The notes beneath the pieces were generated by a model, which did no database searches, had not been told where the DNA came from, and was given only the letters and a program-made list of their open reading frames with translations. A DNA stretch of 64,000 nucleotides from Aplectana chamaeleonis (taxonomy: Eukaryota; Nematoda; Chromadorea; Rhabditida; Cosmocercidae): contig JAPDOI010000367.1 of the NCBI GenBank assembly GCA_029168955.1, forward strand, positions 310,001 to 374,000, in the 5' to 3' direction. The first letter of the stretch is position 1; each line of letters starts with the position of its first letter. The position numbers and the translations under genes were made by a program. Shown here piece by piece: positions 34,180-45,610 of the stretch.

Positions 34180-36850
34180 AGACAATTGGCGACATAGGGC
34201 GACAATGAGCGACTTTGAGTCACACCGAGAGAAGCTATAGCAGACGAGAAAAAACGTTGAGCCTCAGTAGCGACAGCTGGCGACACTAAGTGGCAAAATT
34301 CGAGTTCAAACTACACAAGGGGAAACGATAGCAGAAGAGAGTCTGTGAAACAGTGCACTGGGCGCCAGCACAGACACTGTGCGTCAACGAGCGACAATAG
34401 GCGATAATGTGAAAAACCATCAACGCGATTACTTCCAATGGTTTTTCTGAACGATATTAAGCTTGAGAGGTGACATATGGCGAATCTGAGCGATAATAGA
34501 AGCACGTACATAAAACACAATTTGCGGAAGGTGTATCAGAGATGTCAATCACTATATAAAGTCAGCCACTAGGCGATAGCTGACGAGAACGGGCGACAAT
34601 GAGCGACTTTGGGACATCCTATGAGAAGCACTAGCAGACGATTATTTGTCGAAAATACACTGGCAGCCAGTAGCGACAGCTAGCGACACTGTGCGTCAAC
34701 GAGCGACAATAGGTGATATTGTGAAAAAACCATCAATGCGATTACTTCCAATGGTTTTTCTGAACGATATTAAGCTTGAGAGGTGACATATGGCGAATCT
34801 GAGCGACAATAGAAGCACGTACATAAAACACAATTTGCGGAAGGTGTATCAGAGATGTCAATCACTATATAAAGTCAGCCACTAGGCGATAGCTGACGAG
34901 AACGGGCGACAATGAGCGACTTTGGGACATCCTATGAGAAGCACTAGCAGACGATTATTTGTCGAAAATACACTGGCAGCCAGTAGCGACAGCTAGCGAC
35001 ACTGTGCGTCAACGAGCGACAATAGGTGATATTGTGAAAAAACCATCAATGCGATTACTTCCAATGGTTTTTCTGAACGATATTAAGCTTGAGAGGTGAC
35101 ATATGGCGAATCTGAGCGACAATAGAAGCACGTACATAAAACACAATTTGCGGAAGTTGCATCAGAGATGTCAATCACTATATAAAGTCAGTCACTAGGC
35201 GATAGCTGACGAGAACGGGCGACAATGAGCGACTTTGGGACATCCTATGAGAAGCACTAGCAGACGGTTATTTGTCGAAAATACACTGGCAGCCAGTAGC
35301 GACAGCTAGCGACACTGTGCGTCAACGAGCGACAATAGGTTATATTGTGAAAAAACCATCAATGCGATTGATTGCACGAAATATTGTGAAAGACATTATG
35401 CTTGAAAGATGACATCAAGCAACACTGAGCGACAATGCAAGTACCTACATGAAAAACACAATTCGCCTAAGATACAGCAGTAATGCTAAAAGCTGTACCA
35501 AATCTGCCACCAGGCGATAGCTGACGACAGTGAGCGACTTTGTGATATACTAGGAGAAGCACTAGCAGACGAATAATTGTGAAAAACACACTGGCAGCCA
35601 GTGGCAACAGCTGGCGACAGTAGGCGTCAACCAGCGACAATAGGCGAGATAGTGAAAAACCATCAGTGCGAATGATTCCTGGTAATGTGTAAACGATGCT
35701 ATGCATAAGAGATGAGAATAGGCCTTTAAGCGACAACGGGCGATGTTGAAATTGCGAGTCTGTACTACCCTGCTCGTGCAGAACAACATGAGATCAGCAA
35801 AAATTAAATGAAGCTTGCCACTGGCGACAGCTGGCGACAATCAGCGACTTTACGTCACACCAGGAGAAACAACAGGGAAAAGTTCCAGTTTTAGAAGAAT
35901 CCGATGAGCGTCATTAGCAACAGTTGACGACACTAAAAGATTTCAAACCAAACTAGGAGAAATAACAGCAGGAGTGAATCTGCAGACGAATACATACACA
36001 GTGCGTCAGAAGCGACGGCGCTACGCGACAACGAACGATAACAGGCGGCACTAAAGAAAACCATCAACGCGATTTATTCCATGGATATAACGCTTGAGGA
36101 AATGACATCAGACGATACTGCGCGACATTGAGCGACAATGGAAGTAAGTACAAGAAAAACGCAATTTGCGGAAGGTACATCAGTGATATCAACAAATGTT
36201 TAAGGTCTGTCACACTAGATCATAGCTGGCGACAACGGGCGACAATGAGCGACTCCGGGACATACTAGGGAAAGCATAAGCAGGCGAATATTTGAGAAAA
36301 ATATACAGGGAGCCAGTGGCGACGGCTGGCGACACTGTGCGATAAGGAAAACCACCAAGTGCGACATTAGGCAAGACCTAAACTCTGAAACTGGAGAAGC
36401 CCATTCACCGAGGGTTGAAAAGAATCAATATCCAGAAAATGTAAGCTGTTAGGCCACACCCGGCGGCAACAAGCAAAATGCATTCACACCAACTATGAAG
36501 AGGGACTTCGAAAAAAAAAACATTAATGAGAAAGTTACAGCGCTACAGAAGTAATTTAGTAGCATTCGATGATTATTTTGAGCGAATGAAGGGGAGAAAG
36601 CTTTGCCTTGTGGTATTTGACCTGGAAGTATGAATGCAGTCATTGTTTGATCAGTGTGCGACAATAGGCGACCATGAGCGATATGAAGTGGCTTCAACAG
36701 CAACGCCAAAAGATATAAACCCTACCCAACAATAGAGAGTGAAATAATTAGGAAAAATGCAGATCTGTCGGTTCGAGCCAACAAGCAAGAAAAGGCGACA
36801 TTGAGCGACATTTGGCGGCAGTACAGATCAGAATCCATGCTTGGAAAACT
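34180..36850. repeat. GCGAC-decamer repeat domain I
   Basis: Clusters of two to five 10-bp units with consensus GCGACANTRR recur every 60-130 bp, for example GCGACATAGGGCGACAATGA at about 34188 and GCGTCAACGAGCGACAATAG at about 34381. The period is 10, so reading frame is not kept and protein coding is unlikely. Spacers are AT-rich. A matching domain lies at 41460-43310. Confidence 0.7.
34375..35370. repeat. Tandem array, 313-bp period
   Basis: GCTTGAGAGGTGACATATGG occurs at 34461, 34774 and 35087, exactly 313 bp apart, and a diverged version at 35400. The first three units are nearly identical; the fourth is degenerate. Each unit contains three to four clusters of GCGAC decamers. Near-identity implies recent amplification, or an assembly artefact. 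Confidence 0.85.
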
Positions 36851-37816
36851 GAGCAGAAAAATGATAATGTGCAATAATATGGGATCAAATACAATTTCCT
36901 TAATCCACATTTCTACCTTCACAACTGTTCTTCACAAATGATCCAAAAGGTAAAAATCAATATATTGATCGATTTCAAAGGTTTCACGAGATCGCTTCGC
37001 CAAAGACACTGAACGACGCCATAAAAACCGTCAAACATGACCCGACAACGTCTGCGGGCAGGCGTTTATGGCGAAGAATGGATTCATTTCCAGTGAACAA
37101 TCGACTATTTAAACAACAGGTAAGGTGATGATGATGATGATGACGGTATACATGTGGACTCAGATCTTAGTGGAATCTAAGGAAAACAAGTATTATATTT
37201 CATAGAATTTTCTGAATAATGGAGAACTTTTCAAAACAACGAATAAGCTGGCTAGAAAACGATAAATTAGGCAGTAAAGCAAAATTCGGTCAATATTTAG
37301 GAGGTTCCAAACTAACTATGAGAGGGTCTAACAAGGGAAGGATACTCAAGACTTGGCGGATTTCGTATATGTTACAAAAATCACCCAAAAAATATCGCGA
37401 AACTTTTTGGCGCAGAGTTTGCAAATGAGGTGAATTTTCAAAAACTGAATGAATCAAAAGTTCGGATTATCCGAACGTTGCTCAAATAATAATTCGGTCC
37501 GGCCCCAAGTCGAATGCATATTCTATATCGAACCCCCTTCGCCTCCTCCACACGGGGACGACTGGACGACTCAACTTGACCACATCACAAACTGGAAACC
37601 TGCAGCCGTCCACCGTCATGGTTCGCTGCAGAAGTCGTACTGCAGACTGGTTGATGATCATGTTTTTGTTGCGCCGGTGGGGACTTTCACAGGAAAATTT
37701 CCAGTTTTCAGTTAGAAAATTCCCTAGTTTGTAAATGGATAACATGAAATTCGGAGATCTCGAGGGTGTGAACATAGAATAAGGAGATGAATAAATTAAT
37801 GACAAAAAAGGAAGAT
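36851..37816. other. Unassigned stretch, no gene seen
   Basis: A GATGATGATG run lies at 37127-37143 and ACAAGGGAAGGATAC at 37332. No coding sequence was recognised. Confidence 0.4.
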
Positions 37817-37823
37817 AAATGAA

Positions 37824-37862
<39 letters not shown>

Positions 37863-37915
37863 AGCAATGAATAAATAAACGAGTAAATAAATGAGTAAAT
37901 GAATGAATAAACGAA

Positions 37916-37958
<43 letters not shown>

Positions 37959-38062
37959 ATATAAATAAATGAACGAATAAATAAATGGATGAATAAATAA
38001 ACAAATAAACAAATCAAATAAATAAATAAATAAATGAATGAATAAATAATCAGTTAATCAAA
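37817..38062. repeat. (AAAT)n microsatellite
   Basis: Mostly AAAT tetramers, interrupted by GAAT and CGAAT variants. It explains the long Phe/Ile/Tyr/Leu-rich minus-strand frames here, which are not genes. Confidence 0.9.
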
Positions 38063-38677
38063 AAAGTACATGAAATAATTAATTAGTAAAATTAAATAGA
38101 TATATAGAAGAGAATCCATGGATCAACGTTCCAGATTAGAGAAGAAATTTCAAACCGTAGTGTAGAACTAAGAAAAAATTTCAATGAGGCCATATCGGAG
38201 AAAAGTTCACCAAAAAAATTTGAGAACCAGCCACTCGGAAACCCCAGAAAGTCTGATTTTGAAAATTTTGTGCATTTAAAAAGTTTCAAATGACAATGTC
38301 CGGGGAATTTTTCCACTCGCGGACTTTGGGAATTCCAATTTCTTAAAAATCGATCCACTAGATAACTCAAAAGGAGACATATTCGAAAAACTCGTTTATC
38401 ACAAAATTTTCAAGAGAAAAATCGATATATTCAAAAAATTTCAAACGAAACTGTTCCAAACATTGATGCACTAAACTTTTCTATTATTTACCCCTCTTCT
38501 TCAAAAGCTCAAATCGAGAAACACCCCGCCCCACATCCTTTCGCAATTTCAGAGAGACCGAGTTAATGGAGAGGTCTCCAAAACAAAAAAAACAAAATTC
38601 TGTGAATTCATCTGTCGAAAATCACTGAACGCGGTTTTACAAATTAAATATCTTCATAAAATTTCTGGAGAAACCTA

Positions 38678-39444
38678 CTCAGGGAGTCGGGGGGTTCTAT
38701 TCGACCACGATTGGCTTTCAACTCGACCACAAAGCTGTTGGATGACGATATGGCCACGTAATTTCCTTGCGCCACGTGGCCTAATGGTCGTCCAAGTGAG
38801 AAGCACGTGGCGCCAATCATAGCCGTTCCACTCGGCCACGATACGCTTTCGATTCTACTACCATGAGTTTGGACGACAAACGAGCCACAATGTCCATGAT
38901 TGAACACGCTGATCGATCACTCCACAATTGGCCAGGCGCATATCAGCCGCACAGCACATATAAAAGGGCCACCATCCCATAGAGAGCGCATTCGACCTTT
39001 CGGGGCCGCTCCTGGAAGGTGACTACGAGTCACTTTCTGGACGATTTTTGAACCGCTAAGGGGTCTCCCCCACGGTCCTCAGGGAGGTGAGCTCCCTCGC
39101 TGTCGACCGTGGCAAGAGTGATGTCCCTGTCGCGGACTGCTGTGGGGGTGACCCCCTGCTGCGGTCCGTGACTTGGACCGTATCTTTGTTGGGGGAGACC
39201 CGCTCCCATCGAAGGTGTGGGAGCCCGCCCCCAGCGCCACGTGCTCATATCGCACAAGCCACGTGCTGCGGCGTGGGAAATGGGGGTGCAGCAAGGGTTT
39301 TGTCTCTCTGCGCCACGCAGTCCTACCGAACAGGCCACGTGCTCCTCGGAGCAGCACGTGCTGCTGCAAAAGTTGCTTTCAACTTGACTAGGTACCCGAA
39401 TAGAAAGCCTATCGTGGCCGAATAGGACCCCCGACTCTCTGAGT
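38678..39444. mobile_element. GC-rich non-autonomous DNA transposon with CACGTG sites
   Basis: Long imperfect terminal inverted repeats start CTCAGGGAGTCGGGGGG at the left and end CCCCCGACTCTCTGAG at the right, each followed inward by a TTCTATTCGACCACGA-like segment. The interior has six CACGTG sites (38773, 38804, 39238, 39260, 39336, 39355) and TATAAAA at 38959-38965. Frames on both strands exist but look like GC-rich chance frames. No transposase is visible. Confidence 0.65.
38959..38965 (+). promoter_or_regulatory. TATA-like box inside the CACGTG element
   Basis: TATAAAA lies in CACATATAAAAGGGCC, followed about 30 nt later by AGAGAGCGCATTCG. It could initiate a plus-strand transcript of the element. 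No clear ORF follows. Confidence 0.25.
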
Positions 39445-39625
39445 AACTGCAAGAACTCATCCGTAAAACATTTTGGGAACGCTGTATTCAAGAAAGTCTT
39501 AGTTCGGATAACTGAAAAATCTATGCTATAAAAAATTCTAAAATTGCCATATTCGAGAAAAAAACTCATTTGCAAATTTAAAAGAGCCGTAACCGAATGA
39601 TTCAAACCCCAAACTATGTACTACA

Positions 39626-39907
39626 TACTGTGCTTCTCTGGGCCAAATTCCGGTCCGCAATTGCGTCTCGACACGTTTCGCGGCCGCGTGCATTCGAGTC
39701 GGAAGAGTTTCCAGCGCCGCAGCAGCCGATCTGTTGACTCGAGGTGGATTTTAGAAACTCGAAAGTAAACAAAATTGGAGAAAACTGTATAAAAAACCAT
39801 ATCGAGCCGGTTTTGGCGCTGGAAACTCTACTGACTCCAGCGCGTGCGGCCGCAAAGCGTGCCGAGACGCAATTGTGGACCGGAATTCGGCCCAGATAAG
39901 CACAGTA
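39626..39907. mobile_element. 282-bp inverted-repeat MITE, copy 4
   Basis: Bounded by TACTGTGCTTC at the left and AAGCACAGTA at the right. The internal stem GAAGAGTTTCCAGCGCCGC pairs with GGCGCTGGAAACTC. It has an intact TA at both borders, the clearest hint of TA target use in this family. Confidence 0.75.
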
Positions 39908-40436
39908 TTTATACATGGGCCAAATCGGATGATCGAATTATCATGCTATCGAAGAATATCGACTTTGATCAAATTGATTAAGTCGATTATTTTAGAAGTT
40001 GAATTACCGGAAAAATCGAAAAGCCGATAATTCGAAAAAAATTGATTTTCGACTGATTCAAAAACGTTGATGATTCGGAAGACGAGATTTTCGTCCAAAT
40101 CGTGAAGCCGATCATTAGAAAAAAATTATGTACAAGTATTATGTACATAAGATATGAGCACCTCAGGATGAGGTGCAACTAAATGATGAAGTGCTGAATA
40201 CACCATCAAAGTAAGATGTGCCTGTGGTGTCAACACGAATCGATCATATTCTCTGAAGACTTCTTTGAAAAGTGCAATGACGAGGAAATGAATTCGATGG
40301 GCGGGGCAGGCGGCGGTCACGCGCGAACATCCGTAAAAAGTTGTATACCCATCCAATAAGACACCACTGACGACTCGTCAAAACGATAAGGAAGTGGAAG
40401 GAATTGAAAAAAATCGATAATTGATTTTCAATTTAA

Positions 40437-40890
40437 AGGCATCTTACGCGCTGAAAACCACTCACCGTTTTTTTTGAGTTGGAATCCTTGGTAGGACCGG
40501 TGTGAGAACGTAGGTAGAGTTTGTTGGGTCACCGACGCATTATTGTGAAGACATGGAAAATTGCTTGCATCAAATTCCGTCAAAAGAGGCCGGCCTTCCG
40601 ACAGCCATGTGGCATAAATAGAGAACGCCATGTAACTTGTCAACAAGTTACATCGCGTAAATGAGTGGAAGTTGACGGGATTTTCTGTTAAGCTACTTTC
40701 CCTCTTTCTAATTATGGCACATGGCTGTAAGAAGGCCGGCCTCTTTTGGCGGAATTCTAAACATGCGATCTCCCATATTTTCATGATAATGCGTCGGTGA
40801 CACAGAAAACTCTACCTACGTTCTCTGGTGGGCCCAACCAATGATTCAAACCCAAAAAACAATAGATGGTTTTCAGCGCGTATAATGCCT
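40437..40890. mobile_element. TTAA-flanked MITE with internal foldback
   Basis: TTAA at 40433-40436 and 40891-40894. Ends AGGCATCTTACGCGCTGAAAACC and its near complement. Inside, 40534-40802 folds back (GTCACCGACGCATTAT, AGAGGCCGGCCTTC and CATGTGGC pair with mirrors). Confidence 0.7.
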
Positions 40891-42484
40891 TTAAAGAAAC
40901 AAATTTGTTGGCACTCTCCAACTGTGTGAACTACGAAAATCAAAAAAAAATTACACAAAATTTGCCTAGAGAACGCGCAAAACTGTCAAAATTTCGCAGA
41001 AAATCTCTGAAATGTTCTGTGTCTTGGAAACTTTATTTTAGGAAAAAATTGAGGAAAAAAACAAATAAAACGTTGTTTGTCAAATTCTGCCCCTATACAG
41101 AAAGCCTATTTCCAGGAAAGACAGAAAAAAAGTCTATAGAAATGAGTAAACAGAGAGGTCTATTAGTACATACACAGAAAAGTCTAGGAATGTTTCACCA
41201 ATTCTGAGAATCCATGAAGAAGGAATTCGTCACCAACAGGCGGCGAGAGCTTCGCCGAAGGGGGGTATTAGTCACTCTGTGCACTTATGAAATCAACTGC
41301 TTCAATTTCGGATGATGGAGGGGAGAATTAGGTACGTATGTAAATAGTTTTTAGTTGAGTCATCCAAAGTCAAAGTTCAATTCCAGACTTATGAAGAAAA
41401 AATAAAGAAAAGACAAAACAAAAATAAACATTAGACATTGAATGTAATATTTGATGAATGAACGTGAGGCGCTTCAGGATATTAGGCGACACTGAGCGAC
41501 ACTCGACGAGATCCTGCAAGTCTGTACAATATCAAATTTCAAGAACAATCCTTTTGATAAAAAACCCACGATAAGAAATGCTTGGAAACAACAATAGATG
41601 TAGGGTAGGGGTGTTGACGACTTTGGGCGACAACATGCGACAGTCTACTACAATGAGAGATTCAATTTAAACTGGATTTTAGAGAGAGACCAACGTAGAT
41701 TAGAATCTGAAAGTAGGAGATCAACGAAGGCAAAAAAAGTAGTTTCAGTGGTGGACAGTTTAGGCATAGAAAGGAGGTACATGGCGACATCAGGCGACAT
41801 CAAGCGACAGTCAACCCAACGAGTCTTTACTACGTAATGATAGAAAATGTTCGGAAACAACAATAGTTGTAAAGTAGAGGTCGACGACTTTGCGCGACAA
41901 CAGGCGACAGTCGACAAAAATGTGCGATATAATGTGAAATCAGATCATTGAAAAAAATAAAGAAGAACAAATAAAAGAATTTTCAATGCTATTTTGTGCA
42001 CAGTGTGCGATGTTGGGCGACAACGAGCGACACCAGGCAACAAAGAGTGGTACGGCGACATTAAAAACAAAAAAGGGAAGGGCAAACTAAAGTATAACGG
42101 ACTCTGAGAAGTGAACAGGAACGCGAACAACAAATGGAGTTGAGACGGTTGGCGACATTAGGCGACAATCGGCGACAATAAGGAGACTAAGCAATATCAA
42201 ATACTCAAGAGAAACTACCGCATTACGGACTCTGATAATGTAACGGGAACGAAACAACAACAAGCTCAGAGTTGAGACAGTTGGCGACATTGGGCGATAA
42301 CGAGCGGCATTCGGCGACTGATCTAAATAATGTGAAGCCAGCCCTAGATGGAAAACAATCGCGGAGTGAAATTTGTCATCAGGAAAAAGCCTAAAACGAG
42401 AAAAAAGTTGAAATGATTGTTAGTAGACGACATTGAACGACATTCAAAGAAAAGGCGCGGGACTATGCGATATTATGCATCAAG

Positions 42485-42762
42485 TATACTCTGTTTATCT
42501 TAAATTGCACAAACACGGTCCGCCAATAGTCCTCTAATTGGCCCGCTAGTTGCGTAGTGTAAGTACACGACGCGTTCTCGGCAGACCCGGGTGTGCACCA
42601 GGTGTGCAGAGCAATCGATTCGTCAATTCCGTCGCTCGGCCACCCACCCTGCCACCCGGGTCTGCCGAGAACGCGTCGTGGACGTACATCACGGTACTAG
42701 CGGGCCAATTAGAGGACTATTGGCGGACCGTGTTTTGTGCAATTCAAGATAAACAGAGTATA
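42485..42762. mobile_element. Foldback element, 278 bp
   Basis: Arms of about 115 bp. The left arm has TATACTCTGTTTATCTT, ATTGCACAAACACGGTCCGC, AATAGTCCTCTAATTGGCCC and ACGCGTTCTCGGCAGACCC; the right arm is the mirror. It lies inside the GCGAC domain and may duplicate TA. Confidence 0.75.
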
Positions 42763-42822
42763 TATACCTCTGCAGACAGGATCAGTGGAAATAGACGCCA
42801 GCGAAAGCAACCGTATTCTTAA

Positions 42823-43232
42823 AGGCATTGTCCGCTCTAGAAACCACTTTTCATTTTTCCAGGGGCTCAATTTCAGAAGTAAGCTAATTAGACAACACCG
42901 GTAAACTTCGGAGCGTCAAAAACGTAGGGTTATGAGGTTGGAAGGGGTTAAAGATGAGGATCCACCACTTCTCACCAGTCATCTACCACTTTTTCATAAA
43001 AAGTTGATGCGACCGTCAAACAACAAGAAAAACAGTTACGGCAGAACCCCAAATGCGGAAAAAATCAAGAACGATTTTGGCGGGAAATTCAAATTCAATT
43101 TTACAGTGTGTTCCGACTGAATTTCCTTTACATATGTAGGTTTTTCACGGACCCTCTCAACAAACTCGTTCACTAAAGAGGCCAAGCTTCACAGAAATAT
43201 GAAAAATACGGTCTTCAGCGCGTACGATGTCT
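42823..43232. mobile_element. TTAA-flanked MITE, 'AGGCATCG' family, copy 3
   Basis: TTAA at 42819-42822 and 43233-43236. It starts AGGCATTGTCCGCTCTAG and ends GCGCGTACGATGTC. The interior GACCGTCAAACAACAAG corresponds to the site where the RTE at 19357 inserted in another copy, so this acts as an empty-site reference. Confidence 0.7.
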
Positions 43233-43874
43233 TTAAGCAGCAGGCAGTTGGCGAAGTTGGGCAGCGTTGGACGACATCGAGCGACAGTCAGCGACAACAA
43301 GTAAAGCAAGTAATATTAAGCCAAGCAAATACAGGAGAGGGAGAGTTTGATGGCAAAATTTCATGAGGCTATGTTGACAGTGGAAAGTAACTGAGAAAGG
43401 AGATTATGTATGAAATGTCATCAGAGATCGGTTTAATCGAAAAAAAAGTCTGATAAGGGCCACATTGAGGGGCTTATCAAAAAACATCAGCGAGCAAATC
43501 CTGATGTAAAAAGGTCAGTGCTGTTTATTGGGTGTAATGAATATATTATTAGAATAAAATGAAAGTTAAAAAGACGTAAGTTCAATTTCTTCTTCCAGAA
43601 AAGAAATCAATTATTCTCCATCTCCTTCGCTGAGGAGAAGGCGGTGGCGTAGAGTGCAAGTTTTAGCAAAAGTGCAATGTCGACGAAGATATTCGCTGAA
43701 TCGGTTTGAAGAAACTGGTCAGCGATGTGCTTAGCGGGGCGAATAATTAGGGAACTCTAGGATTTTTAATCGATTAGAATATTGTGAAAATTTTAAACAA
43801 TGTTTACTACTATTACATTCAGCAAAATCGGCCATTCGAATAGTGTAGGATGTCCACTATAAGGTCAAGTAGTA

Positions 43875-45150
43875 CCAGGTTGCTCAATACGTTTTGTCTT
43901 TCGATAAGAAAAACACAATTTAATGGTTCAGAATACACTTTATTATTCGGTATAATCTCCCTGAACATTAATACACTTGCTGCAACGATCCTCCGATCTG
44001 TGGGTCCCATCCTGATGTGGGAATCCGGAAGGTCCGCGAAAAACGCATAAACAGCTGTCATGACCTCTTCATTTGATGAAAAACGCTTGCCACGCATAAA
44101 TTTTTCGAGTTCTGGAAACAAATGGAAGTCGCTGGGGGCCAAATCTGCTGAATACGGTGGATGCTCTAACAATTCCAATTTTTATTTATGGATTTTAGCA
44201 ATTGTCAAAATGTATGACACGGTGCATTATCCTGATGAAAAAGGATTTTTTTCTTCCTCAAACCCGGTCTTTTTTCACAATTTTTTTTCTTTCAACCGGT
44301 CCAAAAGGGTGCAATGATATTCAGAATCAATTGCTTTACTAGTTTGCAAGTATTCCACAAGCAAAATTCCTTTCGCATACAAAAAAACTGATGCCATAAC
44401 CTTCTTGGCCGAATTCCGGACACGAACTCGTTTCGAAGCCGAACAACCAGGTTCACACCACTCTTTAGCCTCTTGTTTTGATTCAGGATCATGGTGACAG
44501 ACCCAATTTTCATCCATAGTGATTAATCGACGCACAAAATCCACGTTATCCTTTTTTAAAACGCTCCAAATGATGCTGAGAAAGTCGTATTCGAATGTGT
44601 TTTTGTTCCATTGTTAGCGAATACGGCACCCATTGTGCACACAGCTTTCTAAAACCCAAAATTTCACTTAAAACAAGGCTCAAACTGCTTAATGAGATGT
44701 GTAGAGCCTCTATTAAATTTCTCTCAGTCCATCGACGATCTTCCAAAACCATATCCTGTATTTTGGCTATGATTTCTGATGTTGATGCTCCTTTTGGACG
44801 TCCTTCACATGGATCGTCTTCAAGGCTTGTACGACCACGTTTAAATTCAGCAACCCATCTTTCTACTGTTCTAATTGTAGATGAACAATCATTATACACT
44901 TTTAACATTCTTTCGTGAATTTCTTTTGGTGCTACACTACCAAAAATTAGAATTTTATCACTGCACTATATTCAATTTTTTCCATCGCTGTGACACGGCG
45001 ACACTAAATGGTCTGTAAACAAAGAATGAATTGACAGATTGAAATGAAACTTCACATACGTTCATATGAAGAGTGTACCAACAAAACAAAAAATTGGGCT
45101 AGTAGCAACGCCCTCTTTTATCGAACGACAAAACTTATTGAACAACCTGG
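43875..45150 (-). mobile_element. mariner transposon, 1,276 bp
   Basis: TA flanks both sides (43873-43874 and 45151-45152). The terminal inverted repeats CCAGGTTGCTCAATACG and, on the other strand, CCAGGTTGTTCAATAAG extend for about 33 bp with few mismatches. Length and ends are typical of mariner. The transposase is read on the minus strand and is broken. Confidence 0.92.
43876..44990 (-). pseudogene. mariner transposase (D,D34D), frameshifted
   Basis: The likely ATG is near 44987 (MEKIEYSAV), with a frameshift soon after. 44908-44546 carries the N-terminal helix-turn-helix DNA-binding part (RTVERWVAEFKRGRTSLEDD, CEGRPKGA). 44544-44275 has the first catalytic Asp in TMDENWVCHHDPESKQEA. The second Asp motif, HQDNAPCHT, is at about 44240 in another frame, and the third is in PPYSADLAPSDFHLF (about 44160-44120). 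The original stop is lost and the frame reads into the terminal repeat. It would have cut and pasted mariner at TA sites. Dead copy. Confidence 0.9.
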
Positions 45151-45261
45151 TAATGTCTGCCAGATCAGATCGAGACTTTTGCGCTATCAAACATGAGCCT
45201 ACTCTGAAAGAATATTTAACCAGAATATACCGCAAAAATGAATTTAACTGAGAATGTGACA

Positions 45262-45500
45262 CGAAAGTACTGCGAGCGGCGAAAATACCGTGAATTTACC
45301 AAGAGGTGTATGCCGCGCATTTACCGCAGAAATACCGCGAATTCACCGCAGAAACACCGAAAAGAATCGGCTTGAAAATAACGCGAATTAAGAAAGAAGT
45401 CCGCAGCGAGTACACTGCGAACTAAGCGGGAATTTACCGGGAATCAACGGAGAAGTCTGCCTCGATTACACCGCGAAAATACCGCAATAACACAGCCATC
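45262..45500. repeat. ACCGC-core array, about 11-bp period
   Basis: Units such as ACCGCAGAAAT, ACCGCGAATTC and ACCGCAGAAAC follow each other at 11-bp spacing around 45318-45360, with looser copies to 45490. The composition resembles the arms of the CTCTGAGAG MITEs (GCCGCGAAATA). No inverted partner was found. Confidence 0.5.
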
Positions 45501-45529
45501 ATTGCAATGAAAGCGCTCTGGTAGAGCAG

Positions 45530-45610
45530 CATAGATGGCTCAGTCGATAACGCGACGGACTACAAAGCAATAGATTCATAAGGAATGATGGTTCAAATCT
45601 TCGGATGCGG
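45530..45610 (+). other. tRNA-like / SINE-like sequence
   Basis: TGGCTCAGTCG (45536-45546) fits a box A and GGTTCAAATC (45590-45599) a box B at tRNA spacing. The anticodon region (GGACTACAAAGC) does not give a clean arm. Probably a tRNA-derived relic. Confidence 0.35.

Larger units (their letters stand above)
41460..43310. repeat. GCGAC-decamer repeat domain II
   Basis: The same decamer clusters as in 34180-36850: GCGACATTAGGCGACAATCG at about 42153, GCGATGTTGGGCGACAACGA at about 42007, GCGACATCAGGCGACATCAA at about 41782, and again at 43258-43300. Two younger elements (42485-42762 and 42823-43232) are inserted in it. Confidence 0.7.

Noticed and set aside
34375..35370. CRISPR-like array
   Set aside because: The repeat unit is 313 bp in direct contact with the next, without short repeats and unique spacers, and the setting is eukaryotic.
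37482..38017. Three long minus-strand frames rich in Phe, Ile, Leu and Tyr (membrane-protein-like)
   Set aside because: They are translations of the AAAT microsatellite, whose reverse strand has no stop in some phases.
38092..38370. 92-residue minus-strand frame next to the microsatellite
   Set aside because: No start context, family motif or neighbouring exon; AT-rich chance frame.
39030..39605. 191-residue minus-strand and 112-residue plus-strand frames in the CACGTG element
   Set aside because: GC-rich sequence is open in several phases on both strands; no domain, and the minus frame crosses the element border.
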